64,000 nucleotides of DNA, taken from assembly GCF_008119665.1 (NCBI RefSeq), contig NZ_CP043046.1, forward strand, positions 2,108,001 through 2,172,000, read 5' to 3'. Shown piece by piece: positions 50,387 to 60,344 of the stretch (its first letter is position 1; the number at the start of each line of letters is the position of its first letter). A program made the translations under genes and the position numbers. Below the pieces are notes generated by a model. The model searched no databases, was not told the DNA's origin, and worked only from the letters and a program-made list of their open reading frames with translations. Source of the DNA: Pigmentiphaga aceris (GTDB taxonomy: Bacteria; Pseudomonadota; Gammaproteobacteria; Burkholderiales; Burkholderiaceae_B).

Positions 50387-51271
50387 ATGACATATCCGGT
50401 CGAAAACCAAGCACCGCAGGTGCAGAGTTTCTTCCACGAGCCAACGTCAAGCTTCAGCCATATTGTGTCTGACCCGGCAAGCGGCCGGGCCGCGATATTC
50501 GAGGCCGTGCTCGACTACGACCCGGTCTGCGGCCGCACCTCGCGAAGCTTCGCCGATCAACTGGTGGCGGCTGTGCTGGAGCGTGCCTTGACGGTCGATT
50601 GGATCATTGAGACGCATGTGCATGCCGACCACCTGTCGGCGGCACCGTATTTGCGGCAACGCCTGGGCGGACAAATGGCGATCGGCAGCCGAATCACCCG
50701 TGTTCAGCAGATATTTGGTGAGCTGTTCAACGCAGAAGATGATTTTCCTCGTGACGGAAGCCAGTTCGATCGACTGTTCGACGATGGGGATACGTACAAG
50801 ATCGGCCACTTGCAGGCGCGTGTGATGCATACGCCCGGTCATACGCCGGCCTGCACGACGCACCTTGTCGGCGATGCAGCGTTGGTGGGCGATACGCTGT
50901 TCATGCCCGACTACGGCACGGCCCGCTGCGATTTTCCTGGCGGCGATGCACGCGCTTTATATCGGTCTATTCAGCAGATTCTTGCCTTGCCGGACGAGAC
51001 GCGTCTGTTTCTTTGTCATGACTACAAAACCGAGGGCCGGGAGGGTGTCTGTGGCCAGACGACTGTCGGTGCCCAGCGTGCCGCGAATATCCATGTCAGC
51101 GGGGCGGCCGATGAGGAGAGCTTTGTGCGTATGCGCCAGGCCCGCGACGCAACCCTGGGCCAGCCCCGCCTGATCCTGCCGTCGGTGCAAGTCAATATGC
51201 GGGCAGGGCGCATGCCGCCGCCGGAGTCCAATGGGGTGCGTTATCTGAAGGTGCCGATCGATGTCTTCTGA
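50387..51271 (+). CDS. blh: Persulfide dioxygenase-type metallo-beta-lactamase protein (Blh-like)
   Basis: 294-residue MBL-fold protein, oxidising glutathione persulfide with O2 in family members (ETHE1/Blh group). The start at ATG 50387 follows AGGGAGG. Metal-ligand motifs are THVHADHLSA (His77, His79, Asp81, His82), HTPGHTPACT and LFLCHDYKTEGRE, and the substrate-region FDDGDTYKIGHLQARVMHTPGH fits the persulfide dioxygenase group. There is no rhodanese domain fused, in contrast to some Blh proteins. It overlaps the following ArsR-family gene by 11 bases and follows pmpAB, as in BigR operons. Confidence 0.9.
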   Translation: MTYPVENQAPQVQSFFHEPTSSFSHIVSDPASGRAAIFEAVLDYDPVCGRTSRSFADQLVAAVLERALTVDWIIETHVHADHLSAAPYLRQRLGGQMAIGSRITRVQQIFGELFNAEDDFPRDGSQFDRLFDDGDTYKIGHLQARVMHTPGHTPACTTHLVGDAALVGDTLFMPDYGTARCDFPGGDARALYRSIQQILALPDETRLFLCHDYKTEGREGVCGQTTVGAQRAANIHVSGAADEESFVRMRQARDATLGQPRLILPSVQVNMRAGRMPPPESNGVRYLKVPIDVF

Positions 51272-51635
51272 GATAACCGTGGATACGCCGCAGGTGGGCC
51301 TGTTGGTCAAGGCGCCATCTGCCGCGATGCCGCTGGACGTGATGCGGCAGCGTGCCGACGAGGCAGTGGCCCTGCTCAGGTCGGTGGGCAGCACCAACCG
51401 GCTGATGATTCTCTGCCAGCTGGTCGAGGAAGAGCGTTCCGTGAGTCAACTGGTTGACGCGCTGGGGCAGTCGCAAAGCGTGGTTTCGCAGCATCTGGCG
51501 GTGTTGCGCCGCGAGGCGATGGTAGTGGGGCGTCGCGATGGGCAGTCCATTCACTACCGGATTGCCGATGATCGCGTCCGCGTGTTGATGCAGACATTGT
51601 TCCAGTTGTTCTGCCATCCCGACGACAAGGTCTGA
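51261..51635 (+). CDS. bigR: ArsR-family repressor of the BigR/SqrR type
   Basis: 124-residue winged-helix repressor. The DNA-binding helix is SVSQLVDALGQSQSVVSQHLAVLRREAMVVGRR (about 60-92). Cysteines 52 (LMILCQLVEEE) and 118 (LFCHPDD) match the position of the two redox-sensing cysteines of BigR/SqrR that form a poly- or disulfide bridge with persulfide and release DNA. It overlaps blh by 11 bases and is followed by a strong terminator. It is expected to repress its own operon at the 49495-49510 palindrome. Confidence 0.9.
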   Translation: MSSEITVDTPQVGLLVKAPSAAMPLDVMRQRADEAVALLRSVGSTNRLMILCQLVEEERSVSQLVDALGQSQSVVSQHLAVLRREAMVVGRRDGQSIHYRIADDRVRVLMQTLFQLFCHPDDKV

Positions 51636-51648
51636 GATCAGGCGACAC

Positions 51649-51684
51649 AAAAAAAGCGGACCCCGAAGGGCCCGCTTTTTTTCC
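51649..51684 (+). terminator. Intrinsic terminator of the BigR-type operon
   Basis: GCGGaCCC and GGGcCCGC arms with a CGAA loop and one A-C mismatch, flanked by A tract (from about 51650) and a T tract (to 51684). It may also serve the minus-strand yccA gene. Confidence 0.88.
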
Positions 51685-51713
51685 GTCAGGCCTTGCGGCC
51701 CAGGTTTCTATCC

Positions 51714-52415
51714 TTACTCGCGATCGCCGCTGGTGATGCCAAGAATGGCCAACAGGCTGGAGAAAACGTTGTACAGCGACAGGTATACGCCCAGCGTCGC
51801 CGACACGTAGTTGGTTTCGCTGCCGTTCTTCACGCGCTGCAGATCGACCAGGATGAAGGCCGAGAAGATACCGACTGCCAGCACCGAGATGGTCAGGGTG
51901 AGCGCCGGAATCTGCAGGAAGATATTGCCCACGGCAGCGACCATCAGCATGATCGCGCCGATGAACAAGAACTTGTTCATGTTCGACAGGTCACGCTTGA
52001 TGGTGCTCGACAGCACAGCCATCGTGCCGAAGACTGCTGCGGTGCCGCCGAAGGCGAGCGTGATCAGCGACGCGCCGTTGGACATGCCCAGCACGAAGCC
52101 GAGCATGCGCGACAGCATGATGCCCATGAAGAACGTAAACGCCAGCAGCAGGCCTACACCGACTGCGCTTTCCCGATTCTTTTCGATCAGGAACATCATG
52201 CCGAAAGCGCCCACCAGGAACACGATGGAGCTTAAGCCCGGACTGGCACCCATGATCTGGGCGATACCGGTGTTCAATCCGACAACCGCGCCGAGCACGG
52301 TGGGGATCATGGAAATTGCGAGCAGCCAATATGTATTGCGCAGTACACGATTTTGTACCGCGACCTGCCGGCTTTCACCGGCGGTGCTGACAGATGCCGT
52401 GCGGAACTCGTTCAT
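51714..52415 (-). CDS. Bax inhibitor-1/YccA-family membrane protein
   Basis: 233-residue inner-membrane protein with seven helices, of the BI-1 (UPF0005/YccA) family. YccA modulates FtsH protease. The N-terminus ESRQVAVQNRVLRNTYWLLAISMIPTVLG and the C-terminal LVDLQRVKNGSETNYVSATLGVYLSLYNVFSSLL are diagnostic. It is divergent from ndk with a 288-base gap and converges on the bigR operon. HflK, later in the window, is part of another FtsH-modulating complex, so these two may have a shared role, though on separate transcripts. Confidence 0.92.
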   Translation of the reverse strand: MNEFRTASVSTAGESRQVAVQNRVLRNTYWLLAISMIPTVLGAVVGLNTGIAQIMGASPGLSSIVFLVGAFGMMFLIEKNRESAVGVGLLLAFTFFMGIMLSRMLGFVLGMSNGASLITLAFGGTAAVFGTMAVLSSTIKRDLSNMNKFLFIGAIMLMVAAVGNIFLQIPALTLTISVLAVGIFSAFILVDLQRVKNGSETNYVSATLGVYLSLYNVFSSLLAILGITSGDRE

Positions 52416-52703
52416 GGAGACCGACTCCTATTGTTTTGTGGCGTTGTCAAAAGTTGCCCCCGCGAGGATGGCATGAGGTTCAGACCCCAAGTATGCATCA
52501 GGGTTCCCGTGTGTGCCTAACGGCGTATCTGCCTGCATCGGCCTGTGATCGCCCTTTTTGTCCGGTCGAAAGCGGAACCCTCCCGTTGCGCGATGGCGAA
52601 TCATGCGTCGGTGTCTGCCTTGCGAAACGACAGCGTGATACAATTTAGGGTTGAGGTAATCCCGAAGCGTAAACTAGAAGTACTTGTTTTTATTGGAGTT
52701 TTT

Positions 52704-53129
52704 ATGGCAATTGAACGCACCCTGTCGATCATCAAGCCTGATGCCGTTGCAAAGAACGTTATCGGCCAGATCGTTACCCGTTTCGAGTCGGCTGGCCTGA
52801 AGGTCGTTGCTGCTCGTCTGACCCAGCTGTCGCGTGCCGACGCTGAGCGTTTCTACGCTGTGCACTCGGCTCGTCCTTTCTTCAAGGACCTGGTTGAGTT
52901 CATGATCTCGGGCCCGGTGTTCGTGCAAGCGCTGGAAGGCGAAGGCGCAATCCTGAAGAACCGCGACCTGATGGGCGCGACCGATCCGAAGAAGGCTGAC
53001 AAGGGCACCATCCGCGCCGACTTCGCTGACAGCATCGACGCCAACGCCGTTCACGGCTCGGACGCGCCGGAAACCGCTGCTGTCGAGATCGCGTTCTTCT
53101 TCCCGGAAATCAACGTCTACTCGCGTTGA
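52704..53129 (+). CDS. ndk: Nucleoside diphosphate kinase
   Basis: 141-residue enzyme that transfers the gamma phosphate among nucleoside tri- and diphosphates. The conserved [14 protein letters not shown] start, NPFPQ-like region and the phosphohistidine ([12 protein letters not shown]) are visible, and the length is the family norm. Start at ATG 52704 follows TTGGAG. A TACAAT -10-like element lies about 70 bases upstream. It precedes rlmN as in other betaproteobacteria. Confidence 0.97.
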   Translation: MAIERTLSIIKPDAVAKNVIGQIVTRFESAGLKVVAARLTQLSRADAERFYAVHSARPFFKDLVEFMISGPVFVQALEGEGAILKNRDLMGATDPKKADKGTIRADFADSIDANAVHGSDAPETAAVEIAFFFPEINVYSR

Positions 53130-53167
53130 TCCAGGGAGAGGCTGACGCCTCTCGTTCGACCTGCCGG

Positions 53168-53197
53168 GACCCGGTCGGCGCATGCCGCCGGGTCTTT
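53168..53197 (+). terminator. Hairpin between ndk and rlmN
   Basis: GACCCGG (53168-53174), one bulged T, CGGC, loop GCAT, GCCG, CCGGGTC (53188-53194), followed by a short T run TTT. It probably ends some ndk transcripts. Confidence 0.65.
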
Positions 53198-53326
53198 GTG
53201 CAAGATCGAAAAAGTGTTTGAAGCAACTGTTCGACGCAAGTGCTCGACGCAAGTTGTGTAGAAGTACGTGTTTTGAAAAACCGCTGCGAAGCCTGCAGCA
53301 CCTCCCAACCGATCAAGGAGAACGCC

Positions 53327-54505
53327 ATGGAGAGGACAGAAACGGGGACGTCCCCGGCGCCGCTCGATACGCGCATCAACCTGCTCGGCATGGATGGTGC
53401 GGCACTCGGCGCATTGGTGGCATCGTGGGGCGACAAGCCCTTCCGTGCCAAACAGCTGCAGCGCTGGATTCATCAGCGCGGCGCTGGCGATTTCGAGGTC
53501 ATGACCGACCTCGCGAAGTCTTTCCGCGCCACCCTGGCCGAGCGTTGCGACATACGCAGCCCCGGTGTGATCGCGGACCATCTTTCTGCCGACGGCACGC
53601 GCAAGTGGTTGCTTGACGTCGGTCGTGGCAATGCGATCGAAACCGTGTTCATTCCGGAAGACGATCGCGGCACGCTGTGCATTTCCACCCAGGCCGGCTG
53701 TACCGTGGCCTGCCCGTTCTGCTCGACCGGCTACCAGGGTTTCAATCGCAACCTGGGTGTGGACGAGATCATCGGGCAGCTGTGGTGGGCCAAGCGCACG
53801 CTGGAAGCCGCGCGCGCCGACATGCCCCCGCGTGCGGCCGATGCCGATCCGCGTGTGATCAGCAACGTCGTGATGATGGGCATGGGCGAACCCCTGCTCA
53901 ATTACGACGCCACGGTCAGTGCACTGAAGCTGATGCTTGACGACAATGCCTATGGCCTGTCGCGCAGGCGTGTCACGCTGTCCACGTCAGGCGTGGTGCC
54001 GATGATGGACCGCCTGTCACAGGACTGCCCAGTGGCCCTGGCGGTGTCGCTGCACGCGCCGAATGACGCGCTGCGCGACGAGTTGGTGCCGCTGAACAAG
54101 AAGTACCCGTTGCGCGAGCTGATTGCCGCATGCCAGCGTTATCTGGAATATGCGCCGCGTGACTTCATCACCTTTGAATACATCATGCTGGATGGCATCA
54201 ACGATGCCGACCAGCATGCGGACGAATTGATCGACATCGCACGGCAGGTCTCGTGCAAGTTCAACCTTATTCCGTACAACCCGTTCCCGCAGTCAGGGCT
54301 CAAGCGCTCTTCGTCGGCACGTATCAAGGTATTTGCGCAACGTCTGATCGACGCAGGTATCGTTACGACTGTACGCAAGACGCGCGGCGATGACATCGAT
54401 GCGGCCTGTGGACAGCTTGCCGGCGAGGTGCAGGATCGCACTCGCCTGAAGGCCCGGCAGGAAATGAACAGCAAGTTCGGACGGATCGTAGAGGTTCATG
54501 GATGA
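53327..54505 (+). CDS. rlmN: Dual-specificity 23S rRNA/tRNA adenine-C2 methyltransferase RlmN
   Basis: 392-residue radical-SAM enzyme that adds C2-methyl to A2503 of 23S rRNA and A37 of tRNAs. AAGGAG lies six bases before ATG 53327. The radical-SAM cluster motif is [11 protein letters not shown] (CxxxCxxC). [25 protein letters not shown] and [18 protein letters not shown] are diagnostic. The C-terminal catalytic cysteine is in that last string. Its stop overlaps rodZ by four bases (ATGA); no pilW/pilF gene intervenes. Confidence 0.97.
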   Translation: MERTETGTSPAPLDTRINLLGMDGAALGALVASWGDKPFRAKQLQRWIHQRGAGDFEVMTDLAKSFRATLAERCDIRSPGVIADHLSADGTRKWLLDVGRGNAIETVFIPEDDRGTLCISTQAGCTVACPFCSTGYQGFNRNLGVDEIIGQLWWAKRTLEAARADMPPRAADADPRVISNVVMMGMGEPLLNYDATVSALKLMLDDNAYGLSRRRVTLSTSGVVPMMDRLSQDCPVALAVSLHAPNDALRDELVPLNKKYPLRELIAACQRYLEYAPRDFITFEYIMLDGINDADQHADELIDIARQVSCKFNLIPYNPFPQSGLKRSSSARIKVFAQRLIDAGIVTTVRKTRGDDIDAACGQLAGEVQDRTRLKARQEMNSKFGRIVEVHG

Positions 54506-55635
54506 CGTACCCCGGTGACAACGCGACTGCGCCTGGCGCAGCCGATGCATTTTCGTCTGTTGGTCACGCCTTGCGCGAATTGCGCACGCAGCGTGGCTGG
54601 TCGATCTTCGACGTATCGGCGCGCCTGAAGTTTGCGCCGCGCCAGATCGAAGCGCTCGAAAACGAAGAATGGAGCGAACTGCCGCGCGGCTCCTCGTTGC
54701 GTGGTTTCTTGCGCAATTACGCGCGCTTGCTTGAAATCGATCCCGAACCGCTGCTGACGGCAGTGGAAGGTCCGGCCCATGCTGCTGCCGCGCCGCGTGT
54801 GACCGATGCCGTTGCCAGTGCGGTGGCTGCCGTGTCGTCGGCGGTGCCGGTGTCCTCATCGCGTCGTCGGTCCACGATCGGCCAGCAGCGCCGCCGTGGT
54901 GTTGGCGTCTTCAGCATCGTGCTGGTGCTGATCGCTGCGGGCGCTGCTTACGCCGTGGTGCAGGAGCGTCTGCCCGAGCAATGGCGCATTGCGCGCATGC
55001 TGCGTAACGACAATGGCAATGCGATCACGCCGCCTGCCACGATTTCCGGCGCACCCGGCACTATTTCGAGCAATGCCCCGATTGCAGCGGCAAATCAGCC
55101 CGAAGTGCGCGTACCGCATCCGCTTGAGCCTGCTCCTGCGGCCAATGGCTCAGCAACGCCGTCGTCTTCGTCGGGTACCAGCACGACTACCACGACTACC
55201 ACGGTGATTCCGCCGTTGAGTCCGACGGCCAATACGTCGTTGACGCCAGCTGCGCCCACACCGGCACCCGGTGCGATCACGCCGCCGGCAACCACGCCTG
55301 CACCGACCGCAGCACTGGTTACGCCGCCGGCTGCGACGCCTGCCAGCCCGGCAGCAACTGCTGCGGCAACAGCTGCGCCGCGCGCGGCAGCACCGGCTGG
55401 CAGTTCGCCCCTGGTCTTGCGTGTGGTCAACGACAGCTGGGTTGAACTCAAGGCAACCAACGGCACGCTGGTGTCGAAGGTGTTGCCGGCCGGTAGCGAG
55501 CACAGCTTCGATGTGGTGCCGCCCGGACGCCTGGTTGTCGGCAATGCCGGTGGTGCCACGGTGTCCTGGCAGGGCAAGCCGATGGACGTGCGCAGCGCAC
55601 AGCGTGACAACGTGGCGCGTCTGACCTTGCAGTGA
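54502..55635 (+). CDS. rodZ: Cytoskeletal protein RodZ
   Basis: 377-residue bitopic inner-membrane protein linking MreB to the wall machinery. A helix-turn-helix domain (about 18-85, with [30 protein letters not shown]), basic juxtamembrane [13 protein letters not shown], one membrane helix (about 134-152), a long periplasmic Pro/Ala/Thr-rich linker (about 170-300, with a run of Thr), and a C-terminal DUF4115 domain (about 300-377, [18 protein letters not shown]). ATG 54502 overlaps the rlmN stop. It precedes ispG, as is usual. Confidence 0.93.
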   Translation: MTYPGDNATAPGAADAFSSVGHALRELRTQRGWSIFDVSARLKFAPRQIEALENEEWSELPRGSSLRGFLRNYARLLEIDPEPLLTAVEGPAHAAAAPRVTDAVASAVAAVSSAVPVSSSRRRSTIGQQRRRGVGVFSIVLVLIAAGAAYAVVQERLPEQWRIARMLRNDNGNAITPPATISGAPGTISSNAPIAAANQPEVRVPHPLEPAPAANGSATPSSSSGTSTTTTTTTVIPPLSPTANTSLTPAAPTPAPGAITPPATTPAPTAALVTPPAATPASPAATAAATAAPRAAAPAGSSPLVLRVVNDSWVELKATNGTLVSKVLPAGSEHSFDVVPPGRLVVGNAGGATVSWQGKPMDVRSAQRDNVARLTLQ

Positions 55636-55751
55636 AGCAATGGCGTGCTGGAATGGAGTTTTTGACGCTGGGCCGCGCCAAGTCAAAAAAGCGCCCCGTT
55701 GGGGGCGTGGCGCGGTAAGCGTGGAAACTTTTCTTCCGGTGGTGAACTTGC

Positions 55752-57077
55752 ATGGATGAGCGGATGAGTACGGAGTCGACCGAATCTACGACGCAGACTG
55801 GCTCGTGTCCCGAGCCGCTTCCTTTTCCGGTTGGCCCTGATTTCCGTCGTGTGACGCGACAGGTTGCAGTGCGCTGGGGCAACCGCACGGTCATGATCGG
55901 CGGCGATGCCCCGGTTGCCGTGCAGTCGATGACCAACACCGACACAGTCGATGCCATCGCCACGGCCATCCAGGTCAAGGAGTTGTCCTTGGCTGGGTCG
56001 GAAATGGTCCGCATCACTGTCAACACGCCGGAAGCTGCCCGTGAAGTGGCAGCCATCCGCGAACAGCTTGACCGCATGGGTGTGGATACGCCGCTGATCG
56101 GCGACTTCCACTACAACGGCCACAAGCTGCTGACCCAATACCCGGATTGCGCGCAAGCCTTGTCCAAGTACCGGATCAACCCCGGCAACATGGGCAATGG
56201 CAAGCGTCGCGACGACAATTTTGCGCAGATGATCGAAGTCGCCTGCCGCCACGACAAGCCAGTTCGCATCGGCGTGAACTGGGGCAGCCTTGACCAAGAC
56301 CTGCTGGCGCGCAAGATGGATGAAAACAGCCAGCGCTCGAAGCCGTGGACCGCGCAGGCGGTGATGCGCGACGTGCTGGTGCTGTCTGCCGTGGAAAACG
56401 CGCAGCGTGCCGAACAGCTTGGCCTGCCTGGCAACCGCATCGTGTTGTCGTGCAAGGTAAGCCACGTACAGGACTTGGTCTCGGTGTATCGCGACCTGTC
56501 GCAACGCTGTGACTATCCCCTGCACCTGGGGCTTACCGAAGCCGGCATGGGCAGCAAGGGCATCGTGGCATCGACCGCGGGCCTGGCGCTGCTGCTGCAA
56601 GGCGGCATCGGCGACACTATTCGCATTTCGCTTACCCCCGAACCGGGTGGTGACCGTGCGAAGGAAGTTGTCGTCGGTCAGGAAATTCTGCAAAGCCTGG
56701 GCCTGCGCGCCTTCGCACCTGTGGTGGTGGCTTGCCCGGGTTGCGGTCGTACCAGCAGCACGGTCTTCCAGGAATTGGCGTCCAGCATCCAGGAATTCCT
56801 GCGCGCACAGATGCCGGTCTGGCGCTTGAAGTACCCGGGCGTCGAAAGCATGAACGTCGCGGTCATGGGCTGTGTGGTCAACGGTCCGGGCGAGAGCAAA
56901 CATGCCGACATCGGCATCAGTTTGCCCGGCACTGGCGAGACCCCGATTGCACCGGTGTTCGTCGACGGCCAGCGTGTGGTCACGCTGAAGGGCGACAACA
57001 TCGCCGAGACTTTCCAGGGCATGGTGGAAAGCTACGTGCAGCGCCGTTATGGTGCTGCGGAAACGGTGGATGCCTGA
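55752..57077 (+). CDS. ispG: 4-hydroxy-3-methylbut-2-en-1-yl diphosphate synthase (flavodoxin)
   Basis: 441-residue iron-sulfur enzyme of the MEP isoprenoid pathway. [22 protein letters not shown] is the conserved N-terminal region after about 40 extra residues. The cluster cysteines lie in [11 protein letters not shown] and [17 protein letters not shown], and GDFHYNGH is the substrate region. The TIM barrel occupies the first two thirds. The start at ATG 55752 or 55764 is uncertain. It follows rodZ by 116 bases and precedes hisS by 26. Confidence 0.97.
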   Translation: MDERMSTESTESTTQTGSCPEPLPFPVGPDFRRVTRQVAVRWGNRTVMIGGDAPVAVQSMTNTDTVDAIATAIQVKELSLAGSEMVRITVNTPEAAREVAAIREQLDRMGVDTPLIGDFHYNGHKLLTQYPDCAQALSKYRINPGNMGNGKRRDDNFAQMIEVACRHDKPVRIGVNWGSLDQDLLARKMDENSQRSKPWTAQAVMRDVLVLSAVENAQRAEQLGLPGNRIVLSCKVSHVQDLVSVYRDLSQRCDYPLHLGLTEAGMGSKGIVASTAGLALLLQGGIGDTIRISLTPEPGGDRAKEVVVGQEILQSLGLRAFAPVVVACPGCGRTSSTVFQELASSIQEFLRAQMPVWRLKYPGVESMNVAVMGCVVNGPGESKHADIGISLPGTGETPIAPVFVDGQRVVTLKGDNIAETFQGMVESYVQRRYGAAETVDA

Positions 57078-57103
57078 ACGGCCCGCCGCACAACGATAAA
57101 AAG

Positions 57104-58408
57104 ATGGCAGAAAACTTTCAAAAGCTCACCGCGATTCGCGGTATGAACGACTTGCTCCCCGCCGATTCGGCTCGTTGGGAGCGCCTGGAACGCCTGGCCC
57201 GCGACTGGCTGCGCAGCTACGGTTATCGCAATATCCGCACCCCGGTGCTGGAGTTCACGCGTCTGTTCACGCGCGGCATCGGCGAAGTCACCGACATCGT
57301 CGAAAAAGAGATGTACAGCTTCACCGATTCGCTCAATGGCGACTTGCTGGCCATGCGTCCCGAGTTCACCGCAGGCACCGTGCGTGCCGCGATCGAACAC
57401 AATTTGCTGTATGACCGTCCGCAGCGTCTGTTCTCGATGGGACCGGTGTTCCGTCACGAGCGTCCGCAGCGCGGTCGTTATCGCCAGTTCCACCAGATCA
57501 GTGTCGAAGCCATGGGTTTTGCGGGTCCTGATGTGGACGCCGAACTGATCGTGATGCTGGCGCGTCTGTGGCAGATTCTTGGCCTGACCGACATCCGTCT
57601 GGAACTGAACTCCCTGGGTGCGTCTGAAGAGCGCGCAGCGCATCGCGACGCCTTGATCGCCTATCTGGAAGGTTTCAAAGACCAGCTGGACGAAGACGGC
57701 AAGCGCCGCATGTACACCAACCCGCTGCGCGTGCTGGATACCAAGAATCCGGCCCTGCAAGAGATGGCCAACGGCGCACCGCGCCTGCTGGACTTCCTGG
57801 GTGCCGAATCGCTGGCGCACTTCGAAGGCGTAAAGCAACGCCTGGACGATGCCGGCATTGCCTACACCATCAACCCGCGCCTGGTGCGTGGCTTGGACTA
57901 CTACAACCTGACCGTGTTCGAGTGGGTGACCGATCGCCTGGGCGCGCAAGGTACGGTTTGCGGCGGCGGTCGCTACGACGGCCTGATCGGTCTGCTGGGC
58001 GGCAAGCCTGCACCCGCAGTCGGCTTTGCCATCGGCATGGAACGCCTGCTTGATCTCTGGTCGCAAGGTGATGCAGCGGAAGCGGAACCTGAGTGCGACG
58101 TCTATGTCGTACACCAGGGCGATGCGGCGGCGCGTCGTGCTCAACGCATCGGCGAACAATTGCGCGACGCTGGGTTGGATGTGATCGTCCACGCCGGCAG
58201 CGCCAGCTTCAAGTCGCAGATGAAGCGCGCCGACGGCAGTGGTGCCGAGATCGCCGTCATTCTCGGTGACGACGAACTTGCTGCCGGCGAAGCCAGCGTC
58301 AAGACCTTGCGCAGCCAGGCAGATGGCAGTCCTGGCACCCAGCGTCGGGTTGCACTCGACGCACTGGCCGACACCTTGATCCAGAGCTTCGACAGCGACG
58401 TCGACTGA
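57104..58408 (+). CDS. hisS: Histidine-tRNA ligase
   Basis: 434-residue class II synthetase for tRNA-His. Start at ATG 57104 gives [19 protein letters not shown]. Class II motifs are [16 protein letters not shown] (motif 2) and [14 protein letters not shown] (motif 3), with the HisRS-specific [12 protein letters not shown] and [10 protein letters not shown]. The anticodon-binding domain is the last 100 residues. It belongs to the ispG-hisS-yfgM-bamB-der operon. Confidence 0.98.
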   Translation: MAENFQKLTAIRGMNDLLPADSARWERLERLARDWLRSYGYRNIRTPVLEFTRLFTRGIGEVTDIVEKEMYSFTDSLNGDLLAMRPEFTAGTVRAAIEHNLLYDRPQRLFSMGPVFRHERPQRGRYRQFHQISVEAMGFAGPDVDAELIVMLARLWQILGLTDIRLELNSLGASEERAAHRDALIAYLEGFKDQLDEDGKRRMYTNPLRVLDTKNPALQEMANGAPRLLDFLGAESLAHFEGVKQRLDDAGIAYTINPRLVRGLDYYNLTVFEWVTDRLGAQGTVCGGGRYDGLIGLLGGKPAPAVGFAIGMERLLDLWSQGDAAEAEPECDVYVVHQGDAAARRAQRIGEQLRDAGLDVIVHAGSASFKSQMKRADGSGAEIAVILGDDELAAGEASVKTLRSQADGSPGTQRRVALDALADTLIQSFDSDVD

Positions 58409-58526
58409 CACAATACGCGACGGCCGGGGCGCGATCCGTTAAGCTGCGCCCCGGTTGCTCCATCGCGCGATTTCCGGATCGGCGCACGCTTTCTTCTTTC
58501 CATCTCGCGTTTTAACCGGGACATGC

Positions 58527-59156
58527 ATGGCCTACGATTTTGAAGAACAGGAAAAGCTCGACGCGTTGAAAGCGTGGTGGGCGAAATACGGAACCCCGAT
58601 CCTTGCCGTGCTGGCACTGGTGTTGATGGGCTTCGCTGCCTGGAACGGCTGGAACTGGTATCAACGTCGCGAAGCCGCGACTGCGATGGTGCATTACGAA
58701 GCGCTTGAAAAAGCCGCGCGTGAAGGCAACGTCAACCAGGTGCGTGATGCCTCCGGCACCTTGCTCGACAAGTACGGCCGTACCGCGTATGCGCCGCGCG
58801 CAGCACTGCTGGCCGCGCATGCTTTCCTGCAAGCTGGCGACACCAAGGCTGCGACCGAACAACTGCTGTGGGTCGTCGACAAGAGCAAGGACGATGCGCT
58901 GATTCCAGTGGCGCGTCTGCGCCTGGCCGGCATCAAGCTGGACGACAAGCAATATGACGACGCACTTGCTCAACTGAAAGATGCGCCTGCCGCCTTTGCA
59001 GGCCTTTTCGCCGATCGTCGTGGCGACATCCTGGTTGCGCAAGGCAAGACCGATGACGCGCGTGCCGCCTACAAGTCGGCGCTCGCTACACTCGATCCGG
59101 GCAGCGCCTTGCGTCCGGTGGTTCAACTCAAGCTTGACGCCCTGGGTGGCGTGTGA
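58527..59156 (+). CDS. yfgM: YfgM-type tetratricopeptide membrane protein
   Basis: 209-residue bitopic protein. A short cytosolic part (MAYDFEEQEKLDALKAWWAKYG) leads to one membrane helix (about 25-43), then TPR-like repeats in the periplasm (about 60-200), such as DDALAQLKDAPAAFAGLFADRRGDILVAQG. YfgM binds the SecYEG translocon in Escherichia coli and works with periplasmic chaperones. Start at ATG 58527. It is followed by bamB, whose frame is open up to an overlap with the yfgM stop. Confidence 0.93.
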   Translation: MAYDFEEQEKLDALKAWWAKYGTPILAVLALVLMGFAAWNGWNWYQRREAATAMVHYEALEKAAREGNVNQVRDASGTLLDKYGRTAYAPRAALLAAHAFLQAGDTKAATEQLLWVVDKSKDDALIPVARLRLAGIKLDDKQYDDALAQLKDAPAAFAGLFADRRGDILVAQGKTDDARAAYKSALATLDPGSALRPVVQLKLDALGGV

Positions 59157-59167
59157 CGGGAGTTCGT

Positions 59168-60334
59168 ATGCGTGAATCGATTGTGCGGGGCCGCAGCCTG
59201 GCCTTGCGTTCGGCAGCCGTGGTTGGCATGACCATGGTGCTCGGCGGCTGCGCGTGGTTCAGCAGCGAAAAGCCGCGTAACGTGCCGGCAGCGCTGACCG
59301 AATTCGCGCCGTCGCTCGCTGCGCGCACCAGCTGGACCGCCTCGACCGGTGGCCAAGCCGGCCTTGGTTTCCAACCGGTCGTGGTGGGCAATGCGGTCTA
59401 TGCCGCAGACGCAGACGGCAACGTCGGCAAGTTCGATCTGGCCAGCGGCCGCGAAGTCTGGAAGACCTCGGTCAAGACCAAGCTCGCAGCTGGTGTGGGC
59501 AGTGACGGCAACATCACTGCCGTGGCAACCACGCGCGGCGAAGTGATCGCGCTGGACGACAGCGGCGCAATCAAGTGGCGTTCGCAGGCAACCAGCGAGA
59601 TCACCATTCCGCCGGTCGTGGGTGGTGGCATGGTGGTGGTCCGCAGCGGTGACTATCGCGTCCAGGCCTTCGAGATTGAAGGCGGCAAACGTCGCTGGAG
59701 CGTGCAGCGCCCCGGCCCCGCCCTGGCACTGCGCTCGGTTGCTGAATTGCTCGTGTCGGGCGGTTATGTCTTCACCGGCTTGCCCGGCGGCAAGGTCATT
59801 GCGATCTCGCTCGAAAACGGGGCAGTCCGTTGGGAAGGTACGGTTGCCGTACCGCGCGGCACCAGCGAACTTGAACGTGTCGCCGATGTGGTCGGCGCGC
59901 CTGTGATTTCGGGCCGCGAACTGTGCGCAGTAACCTATCAGGGCCGCATTGGCTGCTTCGACGTCGGTTCGGGCAATTCCACCTGGGCGCGTGACTTCTC
60001 CGGCGTGTCCGGCGTTGCCGCCGATGTGCGTTTCGCCTTTGCACCCAATGACCAGAGCGTGGTCTTCGGCTTTGCCATCGACTCCGGCGCAAACGTCTGG
60101 AAGCAAGACGCCTTGCAGCACCGCAAGCTTTCCGGTCCCGTGTCCATCGGCCGCGCTGTCGCGCTGGGCGATTACCAGGGCTATGTGCATTTCCTTGGCC
60201 GTGAAGATGGTCGTCTGCTGGCGCGCGTAGCGACCGATGGCAGCCCGATCGTTACCCGGCCGCTCGCAATCCCCCAAGGCGTGGTGGCTCAGACCTCACG
60301 CGGAACGCTGACCCTGATCGGTGTCGGCGAATAA
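59168..60334 (+). CDS. bamB: Outer-membrane assembly lipoprotein BamB
   Basis: 388-residue beta-propeller lipoprotein of the BAM complex that inserts beta-barrels into the outer membrane. Start at ATG 59168 follows GGGAG by six bases. The lipobox is VLGGC near residue 28. About seven PQQ-like blade repeats follow, such as [30 protein letters not shown] and [17 protein letters not shown]. It sits between yfgM and der, as in Escherichia coli. Confidence 0.96.
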   Translation: MRESIVRGRSLALRSAAVVGMTMVLGGCAWFSSEKPRNVPAALTEFAPSLAARTSWTASTGGQAGLGFQPVVVGNAVYAADADGNVGKFDLASGREVWKTSVKTKLAAGVGSDGNITAVATTRGEVIALDDSGAIKWRSQATSEITIPPVVGGGMVVVRSGDYRVQAFEIEGGKRRWSVQRPGPALALRSVAELLVSGGYVFTGLPGGKVIAISLENGAVRWEGTVAVPRGTSELERVADVVGAPVISGRELCAVTYQGRIGCFDVGSGNSTWARDFSGVSGVAADVRFAFAPNDQSVVFGFAIDSGANVWKQDALQHRKLSGPVSIGRAVALGDYQGYVHFLGREDGRLLARVATDGSPIVTRPLAIPQGVVAQTSRGTLTLIGVGE

Positions 60335-60344
60335 GGCACTTTCG

